A stretch of 64,000 nt of DNA, taken from contig NZ_JACJLV010000005.1 in assembly GCF_016902415.1 (NCBI RefSeq), forward strand, positions 1-64,000, given 5' to 3'. The notes under the pieces were generated by a model. That model was given only the letters and a program-made list of their open reading frames with translations. It ran no database searches and was not told where the DNA came from. The translations under genes and the position numbers were made by a program. The DNA comes from Mordavella massiliensis. Its GTDB lineage: Bacteria > Bacillota > Clostridia > Lachnospirales > Lachnospiraceae. Positions 34,740-44,147 of the stretch are shown in pieces. How positions within the stretch are numbered: the first letter of the stretch is position 1; each line of letters starts with the position of its first letter.

Positions 34740-35987
34740 ATGCATATTGCAATCATCGGAGGCGGGGTCTCCGGACTGTCGGCAGCCATTGCCGCAGCCG
34801 GAGAAAATCCTTCCGCAAATATTACCATTTTCGAGCAAAAACCAGAACTGGGAAAGAAAATCCTGGTTACCGGGAACGGACATTGCAATCTGACAAACCG
34901 TTTTATGAAAGAGGACTGTTACAGAAGTGACAGGCCGTCTTTTGTAGCGCATCTGTTTACCCTTCCTGTATGGAACGATACCGGATCTTTTTTTGAGGGA
35001 CTCGGACTTCCTCTTAAAGAAAAGCAGGGATACGTTTATCCCCGGTCTTTTCAGGCTTCTTCGGTACGTAAGGTACTGGTCCGCCGGATCAAAGAACTGG
35101 GGATACAGCGCAGGTTTCCGGCACGGGTAACAGAGCTCCTTCCGGAAGGATCCGGTTTCACCATCCGGTTTCAGGAGGAGGGAAGGACTTCTTCTGGCCA
35201 GGCAGATAGGGTAATCCTTGCCTGTGGGGGAAAAGCTGCGCCCGTCCAGGGTTCTGACGGAAGCGGTTACGCTCTTGCAAGGTCCTTTGGCCACCGGATC
35301 ATCCCGGTTGTCCCGGCCCTGGTTCAGCTAAAGGTACGGAATCACCCCCTGGCAAAAGCCGCAGGGGTACGGACGGACGCAAAGATTACCATTCTCCTGA
35401 ACGGCCATCCGGAACAGGAAGATACCGGCGAGCTTCAGATCACTGCTTACGGGATCTCCGGCATTCCGGTCTTTCAGGTGAGCCGTTATGCATCCCGGGG
35501 ACTTTCAGAGAAAAAAGAAGTGACCGCAGAACTTGACCTGGTTCCGGAAATGACGGAACAGGAACTGGCCCGGTATTTTCTTAAGCGGATCCAGGAAAAG
35601 AACGCTGCCTGTCAATGCCTGGAAGATCTTCTTCTTGGTTTTTTCCCGGATAAACTGATCGTTCCTGTCCTGAAGATTGCAAAACTTTCCGGGCAGATGC
35701 GTGTTCCTGATATGGACTACGCTTTTGCAGCCAGACTGGCTTTGGCCTGTAAACAGATCACGCTTTCCATTGAAGGTACAAATGGCTTTGAAAACGCCCA
35801 GGTTTGTGCGGGAGGCGTTTCTTTAGACGAAATTGATCCGGATACCATGGAGTCCCGTCTGCAAAAAGGCCTCTATCTGGCCGGGGAACTTCTGGATATC
35901 GACGGGATCTGCGGCGGTTATAATATTCACTGTGCTGTGGCGACAGGCCGGATCGCCGGACGCTCCAGCGCAGGCAGTAGAAAATAA
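34740..35987 (+). CDS. BaiN/HI0933-like FAD-dependent oxidoreductase
   Basis: A 415-residue flavoprotein of the HI0933/BaiN family. The N-terminal dinucleotide fold is IAIIGGGVSGLSAAIAAAGE; FEQKPELGKKILVTGNGHCN is the family's second signature, and the C-terminal AGELLDIDGICGGYNIHCAV closes the FAD site. I start at ATG 34740 with AAAGGAGAAAACCACG; a GTG 21 nt upstream is less likely. The substrate is unknown; the family name BaiN (bile acid metabolism) is not evidence of that activity here. Another flavoprotein starts 11 bp downstream. Confidence 0.85.
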   Translation: MHIAIIGGGVSGLSAAIAAAGENPSANITIFEQKPELGKKILVTGNGHCNLTNRFMKEDCYRSDRPSFVAHLFTLPVWNDTGSFFEGLGLPLKEKQGYVYPRSFQASSVRKVLVRRIKELGIQRRFPARVTELLPEGSGFTIRFQEEGRTSSGQADRVILACGGKAAPVQGSDGSGYALARSFGHRIIPVVPALVQLKVRNHPLAKAAGVRTDAKITILLNGHPEQEDTGELQITAYGISGIPVFQVSRYASRGLSEKKEVTAELDLVPEMTEQELARYFLKRIQEKNAACQCLEDLLLGFFPDKLIVPVLKIAKLSGQMRVPDMDYAFAARLALACKQITLSIEGTNGFENAQVCAGGVSLDEIDPDTMESRLQKGLYLAGELLDIDGICGGYNIHCAVATGRIAGRSSAGSRK

Positions 35988-35998
35988 AGGAAAAAACT

Positions 35999-37672
35999 AT
36001 GATTCAATTACAGCAGGTTAAGTTGAAAATTCCACACACAAAAGCGGAGATTGAGAAAAAGGTCTGTAAGATCCTTCGCATTTCCAGAAACCAGCTTCTT
36101 TCGATGCAGATATCCAGAAGATCTCTGGATGCGAGACGAAAGCCGGATCTTTCTTATGTTTACACTCTGGAGATCGAAGTAAAGGACGAAAGTTCCCTGA
36201 AAAAGCGATGGAAGCAGAACCGCTCCATACAGTTTCATCCGCCCGTACCCCCTTATTCCTATCAGGTCAGCGGCACCAGGAACCTTTCTTACCGCCCGGT
36301 GATCGCAGGAACCGGCCCTGCCGGCCTGTTCTGCGGATATGCACTGGCTAAAATGGGATACCGCCCGATCCTTCTGGAAAGAGGCGCGTCTGTGGAGGAG
36401 CGCAGGAAGGATGTAGAAACTTTCTGGAAAACAGGACGCCTGGATCCGGAATCCAACGTACAGTTTGGAGAAGGCGGAGCCGGCACTTTTTCCGACGGTA
36501 AACTGAATACACTGGTCCATGATCCGGATGGAAGAGGACGCGAGGTCTTTCGTCTTTTCGTCCAGTACGGCGCGCCGGAAGAGATCCTGTATGACAGCAA
36601 ACCACATATAGGTACGGACAAACTGATCCAGATCGTCCGCTCCATGCGAAATGCGATCATCGAGATGGGCGGAGAATTTCATTTTCATTCCAGGATGACC
36701 GGGATCGATCTGGCTGACCAGGCTGACGGAAGTCCGCGTCTGAAAGCTGTCTTGGTAGAAAGCACAGCGGATCCACAGGCGGAAGAGAAGATCCCGGCCG
36801 ATCTTCTGGTCCTTGCCATTGGCCACAGCGCAAGAGATACCTTTGCCATGCTTGCAGAAAATCAGTTTTCCATGGAGCCCAAAGCATTCGCAGTCGGCGT
36901 GCGGGTGGAGCATCCCCAGCAGATGATCGATGAAAGACAGTACGGCGGCACTCCGGAAAGCAGAGCTTCCAGAGGCCTTCCATCCGCTGCCTACAAGCTT
37001 ACGGCAAATCTTCCAAATGGAAGAGGCGTCTATACCTTCTGCATGTGCCCGGGCGGGTACGTGGTAAACGCATCTTCAGAACCCGGATATCTGGCTGTCA
37101 ACGGCATGAGCTACAGCGGCCGGGACGGCGAAAATGCCAACAGTGCTGTCATTGTCACCGTGCGTCCGGAAGATTACCCCGGAAGCGGGCCTCTTTCCGG
37201 TGTGGAATTTCAGCGGGAACTGGAAAAAGCCGCTTACCGTGCAGGAAAAGGAAAGATACCGGTTCAGCTTTTTGAGGATTTCTGTGAAAACCGGTGTTCC
37301 GAAGGTCCGGGCGCGTTTGCACCCCAGATCAAAGGCTCTTATACCTGGAGCAATCTTCGGGATATCTTCCCGGAAGAGATCGCAGAATCTCTGAAAGAAG
37401 GCATCCTTGCCTTTGACAGAAAGATTCCCGGATATGCAAGAAAAGATGCGGTTATGTCCGGAGTAGAGAGCAGGACTTCGTCTCCCGTGCGGATTCTCAG
37501 GGATAAAGACTGTCTGGAGGCAAACGTCAAAGGAGTATATCCCTGCGGAGAGGGCGCAGGATATGCCGGCGGCATCACATCCGCCGCTATGGACGGTCTG
37601 AAAGTTGCCCGCATGATCAGTCAGACTTACCGTCCGTTCGACAAAGACTGCGAAGTCTCCTGCGAAGTTTAA
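35999..37672 (+). CDS. COG2509-type FAD-dependent dehydrogenase
   Basis: A 557-residue uncharacterised FAD protein. An N-terminal ~85-residue basic domain (IEKKVCKILRISRNQLLSMQ) precedes the Rossmann motif IAGTGPAGLFCGYALAKMGY (~residue 101), followed by the hallmark VQFGEGGAGTFSDGKLNT, and a C-terminal GEGAGYAGGITSAAMDG that contacts FAD. The length and order fit COG2509. It sits directly after the BaiN-like gene; neither has a known physiological reaction. The start ATG follows AAAGGAAAAAAC. Confidence 0.85.
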   Translation: MIQLQQVKLKIPHTKAEIEKKVCKILRISRNQLLSMQISRRSLDARRKPDLSYVYTLEIEVKDESSLKKRWKQNRSIQFHPPVPPYSYQVSGTRNLSYRPVIAGTGPAGLFCGYALAKMGYRPILLERGASVEERRKDVETFWKTGRLDPESNVQFGEGGAGTFSDGKLNTLVHDPDGRGREVFRLFVQYGAPEEILYDSKPHIGTDKLIQIVRSMRNAIIEMGGEFHFHSRMTGIDLADQADGSPRLKAVLVESTADPQAEEKIPADLLVLAIGHSARDTFAMLAENQFSMEPKAFAVGVRVEHPQQMIDERQYGGTPESRASRGLPSAAYKLTANLPNGRGVYTFCMCPGGYVVNASSEPGYLAVNGMSYSGRDGENANSAVIVTVRPEDYPGSGPLSGVEFQRELEKAAYRAGKGKIPVQLFEDFCENRCSEGPGAFAPQIKGSYTWSNLRDIFPEEIAESLKEGILAFDRKIPGYARKDAVMSGVESRTSSPVRILRDKDCLEANVKGVYPCGEGAGYAGGITSAAMDGLKVARMISQTYRPFDKDCEVSCEV

Positions 37673-37694
37673 GATTTTTTTAATGGGAATGCCC

Positions 37695-37725
37695 TATACA
37701 CATTTTCTGAAATGTGATAGAATGT
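37695..37725 (+). promoter_or_regulatory. possible promoter with internal palindrome before DUF4321 gene
   Basis: TATACA (37695-37700) and TAGAAT (37718-37723) are 17 nt apart. The spacer contains ACATTT-TCTG-AAATGT, a 6-bp inverted repeat (37700-37715) that could be a repressor operator. Pattern only. Confidence 0.4.
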
Positions 37726-37768
37726 ATTGAGTTTTGAGTTAGACTGCTTAAAATGAGGAGGAGTACAT

Positions 37769-38029
37769 ATGAAGGGAACAGGAAGTAAAAACGCCTGGGC
37801 TTTATTTCTGCTGTTACTGGCGGGAATTGTACTTGGGGGATTTATCGGGATGCTGGCAGAAGGAGTGCCGGCTCTTGACTGGCTGGCCTACGGCCAGTCT
37901 TTTGGACTGGACGAGCCGATCGTGTTGAACCTCGGTGTTCTGGTCGTTACCTTTGGTCTTACGATAAAAATAACCATTGCAAGTATTATTGGCGTGATTC
38001 TTTCCATTTTCATCTACCGTTTCTTATAA
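37769..38029 (+). CDS. DUF4321 small membrane protein
   Basis: An 86-residue protein with two transmembrane helices, WALFLLLLAGIVLGGFIGML (~11-31) and the C-terminal IKITIASIIGVILSIFIYRF, with LNLGVLVVTFGLTIKI between them. The pattern matches DUF4321, a short Firmicutes family often encoded near radC and mreB, as here. GAGGAGGAG precedes the ATG. Function unknown; a link to the cell-shape cluster is suggested only by position. Confidence 0.8.
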   Translation: MKGTGSKNAWALFLLLLAGIVLGGFIGMLAEGVPALDWLAYGQSFGLDEPIVLNLGVLVVTFGLTIKITIASIIGVILSIFIYRFL

Positions 38030-38069
38030 TACAGCATGGTCTGGAATATCGCACGAATCCAAAGAGAAA

Positions 38070-38774
38070 ATGAATCAGTCAAATACCATGAAAGAAATAC
38101 CCGAAGCAGAGCGTCCGTACGAAAAGTGTGAAAGGCTGGGCGCAGGCAGGCTGACAGACGTAGAGCTTCTCGCCGTTTTGCTCCGGACAGGCACCAGAGG
38201 AGAAAATGCCGTTTCTCTTGCAAGACGCATCCTTTATAATGCAGGAGAGACCGGGATCCTCGGGATCCATCAGTTCAGTATGGAACGATTGAAAAAGATC
38301 AAAGGGATCGGAAGAGTGAAAGCGATCCAGATATCCTGTATATCTGAACTTGCAAAAAGACTTGCAAAAGCTTCTTACAGCAATACGCTGTGCTTTTCCC
38401 GTCCGGATACGATTGCCCGGTACTACATGGAAGACCTGCGCCATGAAAAGCAGGAGGTCATGAAGCTTTTGATGTTGAATTCAAAAGCAAAACTGATCGG
38501 CGAGACCAATGTTTCAAAAGGCACGGTCAATTCTTCGCTGATCACACCAAGAGAACTTTTTATTGAGGCGCTGCAAAAAGACGCAGTGTCCATTGTACTT
38601 ATGCATAATCACCCAAGCGGTGATCCGACTCCCAGCCGGGAAGATATGCTGACAACCAAACGGATTCAGGACGCAGGCGCGCTGATCGGAATTGAATTGT
38701 TAGATCATATCATTATTGGCAATAATTGTTATATCAGTTTCCGGGAGGAGGGCATATTACAGAAAGGATTCTGA
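38070..38774 (+). CDS. radC: RadC/JAB-domain DNA repair-associated protein
   Basis: A 234-residue RadC-family protein. The N-terminal helix-hairpin-helix (KIKGIGRVKAIQISCISELA, ~72-91) is followed by a JAB/MPN-like metalloprotease fold with the metal site HNHPSGDPTPSREDM (~174-188) and ELLDHIIIG. Despite the name, a repair role for RadC is disputed. It precedes mreB by 3 bp, the usual radC-mreBCD order. The start could also be the in-frame ATG 38085, since neither has a strong ribosome binding site. Confidence 0.9.
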   Translation: MNQSNTMKEIPEAERPYEKCERLGAGRLTDVELLAVLLRTGTRGENAVSLARRILYNAGETGILGIHQFSMERLKKIKGIGRVKAIQISCISELAKRLAKASYSNTLCFSRPDTIARYYMEDLRHEKQEVMKLLMLNSKAKLIGETNVSKGTVNSSLITPRELFIEALQKDAVSIVLMHNHPSGDPTPSREDMLTTKRIQDAGALIGIELLDHIIIGNNCYISFREEGILQKGF

Positions 38775-38777
38775 CAA

Positions 38778-39800
38778 ATGGCAAGAAATATATACGGTCT
38801 TGATCTCGGTTCCTATGAGATCAAGGTCTATGATAAAAAGAAAGATACCATATGGAAAGAAAAAGACGCCCTTGCGCTTACGGATAAAAAGGAAATTTTT
38901 GCGGTGGGTGATGAGGCATATGAAATGTACGAAAAGACGCCGCCGTTCCTCGATGTAGTTTTCCCGATGAAGCAAGGCGTCATTTCCCGTTTTACAGACA
39001 TGCAGTTTCTTCTGCAGAACCTGCTGAAAAAAGACCGTCAGTTTGTACGGGGATCCGAATACGTGATCGCCGTTCCGACAGACGTAACGGAAGTGGAAAA
39101 AAAGGCTTTCTTTGACCTGGTCATCCATTCCAATGCAAAAGCAAAAGAGGTCAATATCGTGGAACGCGCGATCGCGGACGCGGTAGGGCTGAATCTGGAC
39201 GTACAGAATACCAAAGGCCTTTTCATCGCCAACTTTGGCGGTGAGACGACGGAACTGTCCGTACTGGCCGGCGGCGGAATGGTGCTGAACCGGCTTCTGA
39301 AAACCGGAGGCAGAACTTTTGATGAGGCAGTGATCAACCTGATCCGGCACAGCCATGACTTTCTGATCGGACGTCATACAGCGGAGAATCTCCGGAAAAG
39401 TTTTGGTATCTTTACCAGTGAGGTGGATGAAGTGATCCCTGCGGCGGGCCGTGACCTGATCACCAGAGTTCCGATGCAGAAACCCATATCCATCAATCTT
39501 GTTCGTACAGCCATGAAGGATCCGCTGCTGGAATGTATCCGCGCGATCCAGTCTCTTCTCGACCGCACGCCGCCGGAAGTCAGAAAAGCGATCGCAGACA
39601 ACGGTATTTTCCTTACCGGCGGGGTTGCCCATACCGCAGGTCTGGAAACCTATATAGAAGAAATGATCGGGATCCGGTGCCGTACGGCTCTGGAACCGGA
39701 TATCTGTTCTGTGACCGGTCTGAAAAAGATTATAGAGTCACCGGAACTACGGAAACTGGCATATTCAATGATAGAAGAAAATTACAGGTGGATGCGATAA
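38778..39800 (+). CDS. mreB: rod shape-determining protein MreB
   Basis: A 340-residue actin-fold protein organising lateral wall synthesis. The phosphate-1 loop GLDLGSYEIKVYDKK is somewhat unlike the usual DLGTANT of MreB, but phosphate-2 (LFIANFGGETTELSVLAGGG) and GIFLTGGVAHTAGLETYI are well placed, and mreC, mreD, mrdA and rodA follow at once. It is thus a divergent MreB, typical of this bacterial group. AAAGGATTCTGACAA before the ATG is the ribosome binding site, in the end of radC. Confidence 0.88.
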   Translation: MARNIYGLDLGSYEIKVYDKKKDTIWKEKDALALTDKKEIFAVGDEAYEMYEKTPPFLDVVFPMKQGVISRFTDMQFLLQNLLKKDRQFVRGSEYVIAVPTDVTEVEKKAFFDLVIHSNAKAKEVNIVERAIADAVGLNLDVQNTKGLFIANFGGETTELSVLAGGGMVLNRLLKTGGRTFDEAVINLIRHSHDFLIGRHTAENLRKSFGIFTSEVDEVIPAAGRDLITRVPMQKPISINLVRTAMKDPLLECIRAIQSLLDRTPPEVRKAIADNGIFLTGGVAHTAGLETYIEEMIGIRCRTALEPDICSVTGLKKIIESPELRKLAYSMIEENYRWMR

Positions 39801-39801
39801 T

Positions 39802-40680
39802 ATGAAAGTAAAAAATCAAACCTCTATGCCAAGTAAATACTGGCTGGTCATACTTGCCGTGATCTGCGTCATACTTCTGGGAATTGAAGGCGTATCTGAC
39901 AGCGGAGGCCCGTTGCGGTTTGTGGCAAATTATACGATCATCCCCATGCAGAAAGGGATCAGTTATGCCGGCAGATATTTAAGCGATCTTTCCGATAATC
40001 TGGATACGCTGGAAGAAGTACGGGCGGAAAATGAAGAACTACAGTCTAAAGTCGATCAGCTGTCCATTGATAACACAAGGCTGCGGCAGGAACAGTATGA
40101 ACTGGAGAGACTGCGGGAACTTTATCAGCTGGATGAAAACTATGCGGATTATAAGAAAACCGCCGCACATGTGATCGCCAACAACGGCAGCAACTGGTTC
40201 AATGATTTTACCATAGACAAGGGAAGCAACGACGGGATCAAAGTAGACTGTAATGTGCTTGCCGGAAGCGGTCTTGCGGGGATCGTTACGGAAGTGGGGC
40301 CTGATTATGCAAGAGTCCGTTCGATCATTGACGATTCCAGCAATATCAGCGCCATGATCCTGTCCACTTCAGACATCTGCATGGTCCGCGGAGACCTGCA
40401 GCTTGCTGCTGACGGAAGGATCCGGTTTGAAAATCTTCCCAATAATGATAACGAGATCGAAGTGGGAGAGCAGGTGGTCACTTCCCATGTGAGCAGCCGT
40501 TTTGTACAGGGATTGTTTATCGGCTACATCAGTGAGATTGAAGTGGATTCCAACAATCTTACCCGTTCGGGATATATTACACCGGCTGTTGATTTCAGCA
40601 ATCTGCAGGAAGTCCTTGTGATCACAGACACCAAGCAGGATCTGGTCAGTGAAAAGGAATCCACAGGCGAAGGAGAATAG
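39802..40680 (+). CDS. mreC: rod shape-determining protein MreC
   Basis: A 292-residue bitopic protein: N-terminal transmembrane helix (~14-30), a coiled coil (LEEVRAENEELQSKVDQLS onward, ~73-115) and two beta-barrel domains containing FTIDKGSNDGIKVDCNVLAG and GLAGIVTEVGPDYARVRSII. It links MreB filaments to PBP2 and RodA outside the membrane. It starts 1 bp after mreB, probably by coupling, as no clear ribosome binding site is seen. Confidence 0.94.
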   Translation: MKVKNQTSMPSKYWLVILAVICVILLGIEGVSDSGGPLRFVANYTIIPMQKGISYAGRYLSDLSDNLDTLEEVRAENEELQSKVDQLSIDNTRLRQEQYELERLRELYQLDENYADYKKTAAHVIANNGSNWFNDFTIDKGSNDGIKVDCNVLAGSGLAGIVTEVGPDYARVRSIIDDSSNISAMILSTSDICMVRGDLQLAADGRIRFENLPNNDNEIEVGEQVVTSHVSSRFVQGLFIGYISEIEVDSNNLTRSGYITPAVDFSNLQEVLVITDTKQDLVSEKESTGEGE

Positions 40681-40682
40681 CT

Positions 40683-41201
40683 ATGAAAAGAAAGATCATT
40701 ACGCTTATTATCATCCTTGTCTGCTTTCTGTTAGAATGTACTTTATTTGACCAGCTGTCTTTTGCATTGATCAAGCCGAACCTTTTGATCATCGTTACTT
40801 CTTCTTTCGGGTTTATGCGGGGAAGGAAAACGGGAATGTTTGTGGGATTTCTATGCGGACTGCTGGCAGATCTGTTCTGGGGTGGCACCCTGGGTTTATA
40901 TATGCTGATCTATACACTGATCGGATATGGAAACGGGACGTTTCAGCGGATGTTCTATGATGACGACGTAAAACTTCCTATCGGACTGATCGCAGGAAGT
41001 GAACTGGTATATGGGCTGAGCAGTTACGTCTGTCTCCATATGCTTCACGGCGATTTTCATTTTGCAGGTTATCTGTCAGAGATTATCCTGCCGGAACTGG
41101 TATACACGATACTGATTACTTTGCTGCTTTATCAGGTGATCTTACACATCAACAAGAAGCTGGAAGCAGAAGAACAAAGGAGTGCAAGTAAATTTGTCTA
41201 A
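40683..41201 (+). CDS. mreD: rod shape-determining protein MreD
   Basis: A 172-residue protein with about five hydrophobic helices, including FGFMRGRKTGMFVGFLCGLL and LLADLFWGGTLGLYMLIYT, the MreD signature region. It is the integral membrane partner of MreC. GAAGGAGAATAGCT before the ATG overlaps the mreC stop. It overlaps the start of mrdA by 8 bp. Confidence 0.92.
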   Translation: MKRKIITLIIILVCFLLECTLFDQLSFALIKPNLLIIVTSSFGFMRGRKTGMFVGFLCGLLADLFWGGTLGLYMLIYTLIGYGNGTFQRMFYDDDVKLPIGLIAGSELVYGLSSYVCLHMLHGDFHFAGYLSEIILPELVYTILITLLLYQVILHINKKLEAEEQRSASKFV

Positions 41202-44106
41202 TTTTTTAGAAAAAATCAAATACGGGATCTCCGAAGTTGCACGCTCCAGGACCTCTGTTGCCATCATCGTTTTCAGTGTTATGGCAGCTATTCTGGTACA
41301 GCGTCTTTTCTATCTGCAGATCGTCCGCGGTGAAGATTATGCGGAAGATTATGAACTTCAGATTCAGAAAAGCAAGGAGATTGAAGGCACCCGCGGTAAT
41401 ATCTATGACCGCAACGGCAATCTTCTGGCGTATAATGAACTGGCGTATTCTGTTACCTTTGAATACAGCGGAGATTATAAAAATAAAGAACTGAACCAGA
41501 TTGTCTCCACTGTGATCCAGATGGTAGAAAAAAACGGGGATTCTGTCATCAATGATTTCGGGATCGTACTGGATAATAACGACAATTACACCTACATTGC
41601 CGAGTCAGATACAGAACGTCTCCGTTTTCTTGCCGATGTGTTCGGATACAGAACGATTGATAAACTGACAGAAGAGCAGAGGAATATTTCTGCTGAAGGC
41701 CTGATCGATTATCTCTGTACAGACGAGACCTACGGCTATGGGATCAACCAGAAAAAAATGTCCAGAGCCGAAGTCTTAAAGCTGGTCAACATCCGTTATG
41801 CCATTTCTCTGAACAGTTACCAGCAGTGGCTGTCGACTACTCTGGCAGAAGACGTCAGCGACGAGACGGTAGCCGACATTATGGAGCATGCGGATACGCT
41901 TCCTGGCGTGAATATCGAAGAAATATCCATGCGACGGTATACGGACAGCTATTGTTTTGCCAACATGATCGGTTACACCGGACAGATCTCACAGGAAGAA
42001 TATGACGCCCTGTCCAAAAAGGAGCAGGAGAATTATTCTCTGACCGACACAGTAGGAAAGTCGGGCCTGGAGCAGGTAATGGACTCCTATCTGAAGGGAA
42101 AAAAGGGCAGTGAGACCTTGTATGTCAACAATGTAGGGCGCGTGATCGACCGGGAAAAGACAAAAGAAGAAAAAGCCGGAAATGATCTGTATCTGACCAT
42201 TGACGCAGATCTTCAGAAAGCCGCTTACCATATCATCGAACAGGAACTGGCTGGTATTCTGTTATCAAAGATTCAGAATACCCTGGATTTTGACCGTACA
42301 AAAGTTGATGACGGAAGTGATGTGATCATCCCCATCGGCGATGTATACAATGCTTTCATTGATAATGAGATGCTGGATATGACGCATTTCCAGGAAGAAG
42401 ACGCGGGCGCCGCCGAAAAGGAGATCGCCTCCGCTTTTGCAGAACGTAAAGAGCAGGTTCTGAAAGAATTAACCGATATTCTGTCTGATCCAGACGCCAG
42501 CGCCTATAAGGATGCCGGAAAAGAACAGCAGGCGTATCAAAGTTATATTGTCAATACCGTGTTGAACCAGAATTCCGGAATCTTAATGAGCGATGCCATT
42601 GACACAGGCGACGAGACTTATCAAGCCTGGAGAGAAAAGGAAACCATCAATATTTACACTTATTTAAATTACGCGATTTCCCAGAACTGGATCAATACGT
42701 CTCTTTTAAAAGACTATGTGCCTTCAGAGGGAGAATATTCCAGTTCCGGCGAAATATATCAGGCGATTCTTGCTTACGTGCTTGATCAGATCGGAAATGA
42801 TACCGAATTCGATAAACTGGTCTATCAGTATATGATCAAAGCCGGATCTGTAACAGGCAGACAGCTTTGCATGGCGCTTTATGAACAGGGTGTTCTTTCT
42901 ATGGATGAAGGGCTGTACAACGCTTTAAACAGCGGTGAGATGGAAGCCTATGACTTTGTCCGCGCGCGGATCCAGGCACTGGAACTGACGCCGGGACAGC
43001 TTGGACTGGAGCCTTGTACTGGATCCTTTGTTATGACAGATCCCGATTCCGGCGAAGTGCTTGCCTGTGTATCTTATCCTGGATACGATAACAACCGGCT
43101 GGCTAACACGATGGACTCCAATTATTTCAGCAAACTTGCCAAGGATAATGCAAGTCCGATGTATAATACAGCAACCCAGGAGCGTACCGCCCCCGGATCC
43201 ACTTATAAACCCCTGGTGTCCATCGCAGGACTGACAGAAGGACTGATCGATACCGGCACTTATTTCAACTGTACCGGCGAATATGATAAAGTAGAACCGC
43301 CGCCGCGGTGCTGGATCTATCCAAACGCCCACGGAAGTCTTGCCGTAGAAGGCGCGATCCAGAATTCCTGTAACTGCTTCTTTTACGAAGTCGGCTATCA
43401 GATGAGTATTGAAAGAAGCGGCCCGGATGAAGACGGCGACGGCAAAGCAGATAATGTTACCTTTTCCAGTGATCGCGGTACAGACACACTGGCAAAATAT
43501 GCGAAAGCTTTCGGACTGGGAGAGACCTCCGGGCTTGAGATCCCGGAATCAGATCCCCAGATTTCCGATGAAACATCGGTTCTGTCAGCGATCGGTCAGG
43601 GCAATAACAACTATACGACCAGTCAGCTTGCCAGATATATCACTGCCGTTGCCAATGAAGGAACGGTATACAATTTAAGCCTGCTGGATAAAGTGGTCTC
43701 TGTAGACGGAAAAACGGTGAAGGATTTTACTCCGGAAGTAAAAAATTCACTCACAGATGTTTCCGCCTCCAGCTGGACTGCAGTACACAACGGTATGCGC
43801 AACGTAATTAAGGTGGCGCAGGCACAGGTTTTTGCAAAACTGAATGCCAGCGGCGTGGAGGTTTCCGGAAAGACGGGTACCGCACAGCAGAGTAAAACCC
43901 ATCCGGACCATGCACTCTTTGTGGGATTTGCACAGAGCAGCGATCCGGAGGTTGCATTCGCCATCCGTATCGCAAACGGTTACAGTTCCACATACGCAGC
44001 GGAAGTCGGCAATGATGTGATGGAATATTATTATCAGATCACGCCGGAAGAAGAACTTATTACTGGAACGGCATCTGAAATTGCTGTAAGTACGACAGGA
44101 GATTAA
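41194..44106 (+). CDS. mrdA: penicillin-binding protein 2 (elongasome transpeptidase), extended
   Basis: A class B PBP of ~970 residues, far longer than the ~630 of E. coli PBP2. It has a membrane anchor (VAIIVFSVMAAILVQRLFYL), a PBP dimer/pedestal domain (GTRGNIYDRNGNLLAYN), and the catalytic domain with SxxK in RTAPGSTYKPLVSIAG, SxN in QNSCNCFFYE and KTG in EVSGKTGTAQQS. A ~250-residue acidic, helical insertion lies between LYLTIDADLQKAAYHIIEQE and GSFVMTDPDSGEVLACVSYP. I choose TTG 41194 (GGAG 11 nt upstream) over GTG 41182, whose ribosome binding site would overlap it. It builds lateral wall with RodA. Confidence 0.9.
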   Translation: MSNFLEKIKYGISEVARSRTSVAIIVFSVMAAILVQRLFYLQIVRGEDYAEDYELQIQKSKEIEGTRGNIYDRNGNLLAYNELAYSVTFEYSGDYKNKELNQIVSTVIQMVEKNGDSVINDFGIVLDNNDNYTYIAESDTERLRFLADVFGYRTIDKLTEEQRNISAEGLIDYLCTDETYGYGINQKKMSRAEVLKLVNIRYAISLNSYQQWLSTTLAEDVSDETVADIMEHADTLPGVNIEEISMRRYTDSYCFANMIGYTGQISQEEYDALSKKEQENYSLTDTVGKSGLEQVMDSYLKGKKGSETLYVNNVGRVIDREKTKEEKAGNDLYLTIDADLQKAAYHIIEQELAGILLSKIQNTLDFDRTKVDDGSDVIIPIGDVYNAFIDNEMLDMTHFQEEDAGAAEKEIASAFAERKEQVLKELTDILSDPDASAYKDAGKEQQAYQSYIVNTVLNQNSGILMSDAIDTGDETYQAWREKETINIYTYLNYAISQNWINTSLLKDYVPSEGEYSSSGEIYQAILAYVLDQIGNDTEFDKLVYQYMIKAGSVTGRQLCMALYEQGVLSMDEGLYNALNSGEMEAYDFVRARIQALELTPGQLGLEPCTGSFVMTDPDSGEVLACVSYPGYDNNRLANTMDSNYFSKLAKDNASPMYNTATQERTAPGSTYKPLVSIAGLTEGLIDTGTYFNCTGEYDKVEPPPRCWIYPNAHGSLAVEGAIQNSCNCFFYEVGYQMSIERSGPDEDGDGKADNVTFSSDRGTDTLAKYAKAFGLGETSGLEIPESDPQISDETSVLSAIGQGNNNYTTSQLARYITAVANEGTVYNLSLLDKVVSVDGKTVKDFTPEVKNSLTDVSASSWTAVHNGMRNVIKVAQAQVFAKLNASGVEVSGKTGTAQQSKTHPDHALFVGFAQSSDPEVAFAIRIANGYSSTYAAEVGNDVMEYYYQITPEEELITGTASEIAVSTTGD

Positions 44107-44147
44107 AGAATTTATTGACGTAAAACCAGTTATAGGAGGAAGTATTC

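Noticed and set aside
36008-36913. 301-codon open frame on the minus strand
   Set aside because: It is fully antisense to the COG2509 flavoprotein, has no ribosome binding site and no recognisable domain.
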